The position numbers and the translations under genes are program-made. Below the pieces are notes generated by a model. It did not search any database and was not told the origin of the DNA. It saw only the letters and a program-made list of their open reading frames with translations. Below, one piece after another: positions 58,731-64,000 of a stretch of 64,000 bases of DNA. The stretch comes from Incurvaria masculella (taxonomy: Eukaryota; Arthropoda; Insecta; Lepidoptera; Incurvariidae). The stretch is from assembly GCA_946894095.1 (NCBI GenBank), contig OX335651.1, positions 6,284,501 through 6,348,500 of the forward strand. Direction: 5' to 3'. Within the stretch, counting starts at the first letter, position 1; each line of letters begins with the position of its first letter.

Positions 58731-59018
58731 TTTTACTGTTCCGTGCCCAAAGGGTGCCTACGGAACCCTATTACTAAGCATCCGCTGTCCGCCCGTCTGT
58801 CACAGGGCTGTATCTCATTAACCCTAATAGATAGGCAGCTGAAATTTTCACAAAGTGTGTATTTATTTTGCCGCTATAACAACAAATCGGTACAATTTAA
58901 AAATAATCATAATTATAAGAAGGGCCCATATAAAAAAACCTGATTTTTTGTTTCAAATCTTGTACGATGATACGGAACCCTTCGTGTGCGAGTCCGAATC
59001 GCACTTGGCCGGTTTTTT
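58731..59018 (+). mobile_element. GTCY element with lost microsatellite
   Basis: From TTACTGTTCCGTGCCCAAAG to CGCACTTGGCCGGTTTTTTA. The microsatellite is reduced to GTCCGCCCGTCTGTC. Confidence 0.8.
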
Positions 59019-59296
59019 ATTCACCCGGAACGACCCCTATGCAAACAACCGCTGCACTAATTCCGGCGGCATCTTCAAAGCGGAGCGGCCCCTTTGACGT
59101 GGGCCCGGGTTTGTGTGAATCTCGTGTCACAATACTCTTTATCTGAAGGGGAAGTCTGTCGAGTTCCTGCCAACTAAATGTCACTTTGTTACGGCATGCA
59201 TGATGCAACAAATACGTAAATCGTTTCTATCTCTCTAACTAAACTAAACACTATTATTTTCAAGACTGAATGTTAGTTTGATTTCCTCTAAAATAT
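59019..59296. other. short non-coding interval
   Basis: Lies between two oppositely oriented GTCY elements; nothing recognised. Confidence 0.4.
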
Positions 59297-59602
59297 AAAA
59301 AAACGGCCAAGTGCGAGTCGGACTCGCACACGAAGGGTTCCGTACCATCCTACAAGATTTAACACAAAAAATCATGTTTTCTGTATAGGACCCCCCTTCA
59401 ATTTTTATTATTTTTTTATTTTGCCTACGTTGTTATAGCGGCAAAATAAACACACACTCTGTGAAAATTTCAGCTGCCTGCCTATTACGGTTCATGAGAT
59501 ACAGCCCTGTGACAGACGGACGAAAGGACAGGCTGACGGACGGACAGCGGAGGCTTAGTAATAGTGTTCCGTTGGTACCCTTTGGGTACGGAACCCTAAA
59601 AA
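59297..59602 (-). mobile_element. GTCY element, near complete
   Basis: From AAAACGGCCAAGTGCGAGTC to CGGAACCCTAAAAAG; microsatellite decayed. It faces the copy at 58731-59018, so the pair could form a hairpin. Confidence 0.85.
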
Positions 59603-61404
59603 GATTCCGAAAATGACAATTATAATATCAACGCTAATTTCTACGTAGTAAGCGAACCACCTTGATGAATTTTGAATGTCTAATTCGAACACTTTTGAAT
59701 TACTTGAATTACCTAGCTTTCTGCTGAATTTTGTTGTGGTCACAAACACTTCGGAAAAATAATTGTGTGGGGTTTGCACAGTCGGCGATGCTTTAAGCGC
59801 TGAATAATTAGACGGTTAAATTTGTTGTAAAAGTTTCTAAAAAAGTTATTTTTCACGATATTTTCAGCTGTATTAAAAAGCTTATTAAAATGTTTCATGG
59901 TCGTACCCACTAAATTATATTCTGATTAGATACCTTTTATTTTTAAAAATTCGCACGGACGGACGGAAAAAAGGACGGGCTGACGAAGTAATCATAACTC
60001 CTTTTCTGAGTTGCTTGAACATAAAGTATCAGATATTAAAATTAATAGTTTGTTAAATTTAGGTATTTTATGTCACGTCGTGGCGTGCTCGGCGGTGGCG
60101 TAGCTCAGTGAAACGAATCTTTCATTTCGAACATTCTGAACGCAATATTATTGGATGCGAAGGTTTTGCTGCTCCCGATCTTTATTTGGAAAAAACTTAT
60201 TTCCTAAAACAAAACTCTCTCAGATCAGCTTTTCTAGTCGCTTCTTCGAACACGGAACTATCATTTTTAAGTTATTCTATTTTATTTTTATGTGCATGGC
60301 CTGGCATAACAGTTAACTTACCTAATATATGTAAGGTATTTACTCCCAGCGGGATCTAGAAGCTCCCAGGTAGATGAAACTGTGTCATGGCAGGTAAACC
60401 CCGCACAATCATAGTTCCAATATTACACAGTGAATGGCTTTATTGCCATGACTTATCTCTAGTTGTAAACTCTGTCCGAGTTAAGCCATTCATAATATTT
60501 TATATTTTTATGGCCTTCTCATTGTTTAGGTACCAAAGGCGAGACCCACGTTTTCTAGAAATGTTGAGTTGGATTTTCCTGAGTAGCAAATTCTTGCTCA
60601 CGGGTTTTACGGGCACTACCATAGGTAATTCTGTTGATTTTTTTGTATTGTTTGAGGTATCTAGTCCATTGTTTATGAATGAGTCATTTACTTTGTAGGT
60701 AAAGTGCAATGAAAGAGAGATAGGTAGGAAGAGCCGCAATAAAAACTTCGCAGTTTTGTATCCAACATAAGCCGGCATTTTGTTGGATAGAAAACTGGAA
60801 TCTGTTAGCGTTATACATGTTATAAACATACATATGTTTTTCTTTTAAAACTTACATTTAGTAGGTACACCTACTAGCTAAGAGACATCGTTTAGAGGTC
60901 GATCTAACTGATGAAAAGGCTAATGTCTAAGCCACGGCCTGCCACCTCAGCCTATGCCACCTCTAAGATTCAACGTATAAAATAAGGCAATGAATAAGAT
61001 CTTAACTAACAAAACAAACAAAAAACGAAAATAATAATTTACTTGGGCCATTAATCGGAGATCTTTATGGCGGTTAAACCCTTGATTTAATCGTTAATAC
61101 AACCGCGTTATCGACTCATCGCAGTCATAAATTAACCCTTTCCTGCCGACGTAATTAACAGACGAGTCTTGTGACCACGTTCAAAATGTGAAGGTAGCAC
61201 TTTAGACAAATTTAGACTTTTTAGATCATTTAAAATTAAAATGTAAATGTATACTTTTCTATTGTACTTAGTTACCTATAGATTTATGTTGAATTAGGTG
61301 CTGTATGGGTTCCGGTACTTAATAACAATTCAAGTGAAGCCACTGAATTTGTTCACGTGCATGTCGGATTTTTTTTTTTGTAATTTATTTATCGTTCGTG
61401 GTTT
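59603..61404. other. non-coding interval
   Basis: A stray GACGGACGGA word at 59956-59970 is likely a microsatellite scrap. The frames at 60108-60359, 60387-60698 and 60500-60829 have no family motif and mutually overlap. No gene supported. Confidence 0.35.
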
Positions 61405-61573
61405 TCATTCCTCGTAAAACTGTAGGTTACTTAGTTCGAGGGAGGGTGGATTCCGCCCGGGTTGGCGTTAGAGAAAATTGTCCCTATTTTTATCTATTTC
61501 AATGTAACTGTGGTAAAAAGGAATGTCCTGGCATACATCTAGTCACCGTAAGGTGTATTGGTATAATATTGTT
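61405..61573 (+). mobile_element. tRNA-derived SINE fragment, diverged
   Basis: CTCGTAAAACTGTAGGTTAC, GATTCCGCCCGGGTTGGCGT and GGAATGTCCTGGCAT identify the body. Head missing. Confidence 0.55.
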
Positions 61574-62389
61574 AATTTTATTTTAAAAATGTAATTAAAT
61601 TTAATATATGTGTACGTACGTAAGTAGCAGCGGTGGACTTACTTTTGTTATAGTGTGTCGAGTCCCAACATATTTAATTCAAACATGGCGCCTATCCATA
61701 ACAAAAAACTATCAAATTAAATACGTGTGTCAATTTAGTTAAACCCATATCAACAGCTGCTCTCGACGTCCCAATAATAAAATAACACACAGCGTAGCCG
61801 AGCTCTTTAGAAATATTGCTTATTGTGTCCAAACAAAGATACTAAGTATAATGTATGGGTCGGCTGACAGCGGGCGGCGGCGCGGTGCCAGCCATAAATA
61901 ACCGCCGTCGCCCAGCGCTCTCCTGTAATAAATTTGACACTACACAAGAAGACCAAAAAACTAGCATTTATTGCGCGAACACAACTACCTTTGGCTTCGG
62001 AAAAAAATACATAAATTAAATTGTGACGCCATGAAAGAGGATGTCACGAATGTCGGGCTTGGGGGCTGTTTGTTTAGGACGAGCCGGAGTCTGGGGCGGA
62101 TGTGCGGACCAGAGGTGTTTCACATGAGACGAGGCTTCCGTCTTCTCCAGGGAAATTCTAGTAGGTAAACATATATTTATTCTTGAAAAATATTACAACG
62201 CATCTAATGAATGTAGAGTATGCTCTACCAGCTCTACTTGGCACGAGATAACTATGATAAAATGGAGACCCTCTGGGTAACATGCGAAAGCAATTTATTA
62301 GGAGTGTGATAAATATTCCAATGATCTGAACTGCCCCGTTCCACTAAAATCTACAAAAAAAGTGATGCGAGCAACCGTCGACAACTCGC
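61574..62389. other. upstream region of the noc-type gene
   Basis: No exon recognised. 61850-61930 is a GC-rich patch (GACAGCGGGCGGCGGCGCGG) containing GCCATAAATAACCG. Otherwise unique sequence. The gene's distal promoter may lie here, but no TATA or initiator can be assigned with confidence. Confidence 0.35.
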
Positions 62390-62918
62390 GGCGTTATGGT
62401 GGCAGCGGCAGGTAAATAAGAAATAGTGCTGCAGTCGCGCCCGGGTCGGGCGGCGGCGGCGACGCAGCGAGGGGCCCGATGTCGGCGGGCTCAAAGGCTC
62501 TGTCACCGGAGCCGTCATGGGTGGCGCGCCGCCGACGCTCACCAACACAGCCAGCTCCCAATTCACACCAACACAACCGCGCTGCAGCCTTTCCTTTTTC
62601 TCTACCGCAATGCAGCTATGTGTTGTTTCCGCTTTATTTTTTACGACGACTCCACTCCGCGCTCTCGGAAACGCAGATCTCTCTTTCGCTCGGCACGAAA
62701 ATACCATCGGGGCTCTCGCTCGCGCGGCGAGGCAGGGGAGCGGGCGGCGCGTCGGCAGAGTGGAGGGGATCGAACCGAGCGGTGCCACAGTTCTCCCGCT
62801 CGCCTCCGTGGACGCACGCGTGGAATTTCGGACCGCAGCGTACTGTAAAATTGAGAGGTGACTTGTGTCTTTGTCGTGTGATTGTGAAAAGTTTGCGCAC
62901 TCCGTATCGCTCTCTCCA
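62390..62918 (+). promoter_or_regulatory. noc: CpG-rich 5' UTR / promoter region of noc-type gene
   Basis: About 530 bp rich in CpG directly upstream of the start codon. Five or more overlapping open frames on both strands are composition artefacts. The transcription start is not resolved. The ATG at 62919 is preferred because the protein from there matches the family's N-terminus (M-V-V-L-E); the in-frame codons upstream do not resemble the family and have no ATG. Confidence 0.5.
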
Positions 62919-63005
62919 ATGGTTGTGCTCGAAGACGGAGGCATGATGACTACCGCCGCTAACCAGTATCTTCAACCGGACTATTTATCGCCGCTTCCAA
63001 CTACG
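62919..63005 (+). CDS. noc: NET-family zinc-finger repressor (noc/elbow type), coding exon 1
   Basis: 29 codons, residues 1-29: MVVLEDGGMMTTAANQ, then YLQPDYLSPLPTT. This N-terminal block (N-Q-Y-L-Q-P-D-Y-L-x-P-L-P-T-T) is a hallmark of insect No-ocelli and Elbow proteins. The exon ends ACG with the splice donor GTATGT at 63006, in phase 0. The protein is a nuclear transcriptional repressor that works with Groucho in insect appendage, eye/ocelli and tracheal patterning (known for the Drosophila family members). The M-V-V-L-E start favours noc over its paralogue elB, but I cannot exclude a single Lepidopteran gene related to both. Confidence 0.9.
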
Positions 63006-63261
63006 GTATGTATTTTTAAAAACTTTGAAAATAATACTTTTCTACAATTGCTTAAAATCTTAATAATTTAAAATCGTATGAATTATTTAACGAGCAGCCA
63101 AAGCTGGTTTTTCCATATCTTAGTTAAGACAGTTTAGATTTTAATAGAGTTTTTTATAATTTGATTGTCAAGCTTCAAAATCTCGCTGTTCAAAATTATC
63201 GGATTCTAAAAAGTAGGTTTGTGTTCTCCAGAAGGTAACGATTGTTTTTGTATTGTTGCAG
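63006..63261 (+). other. noc: intron 1 of noc-type gene
   Basis: 256 bp, AT-rich, starting GTATGT and ending TTGTATTGTTGCAG. It lies in phase 0 between residues T29 and L30, which in the family are contiguous (P-L-P-T-T then L/M-D-A-K-K), supporting the splice. Confidence 0.9.
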
Positions 63262-64000
63262 TTGGATGCCAAGAAGAGCCCGCTGGCTCTGTTGGCGCAG
63301 ACCTGCAGCCAAATCGGTGCGGACAACGGCACCAGCAAGCCGCTGCTGCCACCCCTGGATAAAAAGAAAACTGTGAACATCGCAAATAACAGTGATTCAG
63401 TGTCGCGTTCATCACCGACGGCAGCCGCCAAGCCGGAAAAACCTAGGTCTTCTCCGGACAACAAACATTTGGCTTTCAAACCCTATGAAACCAACGTTAT
63501 CACTAAAAAACCCGAAGACAGACCCTCGTCAAAGGCCAGCGTCGAGAGCTCCGACGATAAGAAGTCAGGAAAATCTTCACCCGGAAGAAAATCTTCACCT
63601 CCTAACTCTAACTCTTCGGGAATGGAGAACGGCAAGTCGTCCCCTTCCCGAGAACAAAAATCAGCATCGCCGGCTGGTTCATCCGGCACGAGCCCAATAA
63701 TTCGTTCCGGACTGGAGATTTTAGGACATGGGAAAGATCATCTCGGCGCGTTTAAGCATACCAACATTCCTGGCCTACCTGGATACAACCCACTCGCCGG
63801 CCTGTGTTGTCCGCCCGGTATGGAACAACATGCCAACCCCGCGTTTCGACCACCATTTGCCGGAGCACCATTCAGCCCTCACCACGCTGCTATGCTTGCT
63901 GCCGCCGGATTCCCGGGCGCTGCGCCGTCCGCTTACCTCAGCTATGCACGCGTCAAGACCCCATCTGGCGGAGAAACATTAGTGCCAGTCTGCAAGGACC
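63262..64000 (+). CDS. noc: NET-family zinc-finger repressor (noc/elbow type), coding exon 2, cut by window edge
   Basis: 246 complete codons, residues 30-275, open to the window end. Features in order: Sp-type motif SPLALLAQTCSQIG at residues 35-48; a Ser/Lys/Pro-rich low-complexity region; the conserved FKPYETNV motif at 101-108, a short motif family members use for Groucho-linked repression; another Ser-rich stretch; a conserved block around residues 205-225 including CCPPGMEQHANPAFRPPFAG (C211, C212); then SPHHAAMLAAAGFP and the start of the buttonhead-type segment ending PVCKD. The single atypical C2H2 zinc finger of the family lies beyond the window. Codon use is GC-richer than the surroundings, as for a conserved exon. 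No frameshift or stop. Confidence 0.92.
   Translation, partial: MDAKKSPLALLAQTCSQIGADNGTSKPLLPPLDKKKTVNIANNSDSVSRSSPTAAAKPEKPRSSPDNKHLAFKPYETNVITKKPEDRPSSKASVESSDDKKSGKSSPGRKSSPPNSNSSGMENGKSSPSREQKSASPAGSSGTSPIIRSGLEILGHGKDHLGAFKHTNIPGLPGYNPLAGLCCPPGMEQHANPAFRPPFAGAPFSPHHAAMLAAAGFPGAAPSAYLSYARVKTPSGGETLVPVCKD

Noticed and set aside
60085..60110. tRNA-like box A (GGCGTAGCTCAGTG)
   Set aside because: No box B or cloverleaf follows; single-motif coincidence.
62351..62975. Several overlapping long frames on both strands (60-197 codons)
   Set aside because: They lie in the CpG-rich 5' region, are Ser/Arg/Pro/Ala-rich through composition, contradict one another, and conflict with the well-supported noc first exon.

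Overview
This window comes from the nuclear genome of an animal, almost certainly a moth or butterfly (Lepidoptera); the species cannot be named from the sequence. The evidence is an AT-rich background, spliceosomal introns, about fifteen copies of a roughly 280-300 bp repeat carrying a GTCC/GTCY microsatellite that is common in Lepidoptera, a tRNA-derived SINE, RTE-, Jockey- and mariner-type remnants, short TTAGG tracts, and a protein-coding gene of insect type at the right edge.

Layout. 1-255 is a short inverted-repeat element. 760-2961 is a 2.2 kb foldback array of 411-bp units, each holding a tRNA-Thr(UGU)-like gene: four on the minus strand, then a sharp inversion at 2269/2270, then two on the plus strand. 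It is flanked by a 12-bp direct repeat and appears to have landed inside a decayed minus-strand coding exon (2962-3250). From 3.2 to 61.6 kb I find no convincing host protein-coding exon. This stretch is a mosaic of repeats (SINEs, GTCY elements, MITEs, foldbacks, LINE and mariner fragments), often nested or paired head to head, with islands of balanced, CpG-richer, non-repetitive sequence between them. At the right edge lies the 5' part of a gene for a NET-family zinc-finger repressor (noc/elbow type): a CpG-rich 5' region (about 62.39-62.92 kb), a 29-codon first coding exon, a 256-bp intron, and a second exon that runs off the window.

How it fits together. The only confident host protein gene is noc. 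The roughly 60 kb upstream looks like a gene-poor, repeat-rich flank of a developmental regulator, and the non-repeat islands are plausible but unproven regulatory sequence. The most unusual structure is the foldback tRNA array: its six gene copies look identical by eye, keep box A, box B and a T5 pol III terminator, yet all carry A instead of the near-invariant U at tRNA position 33.
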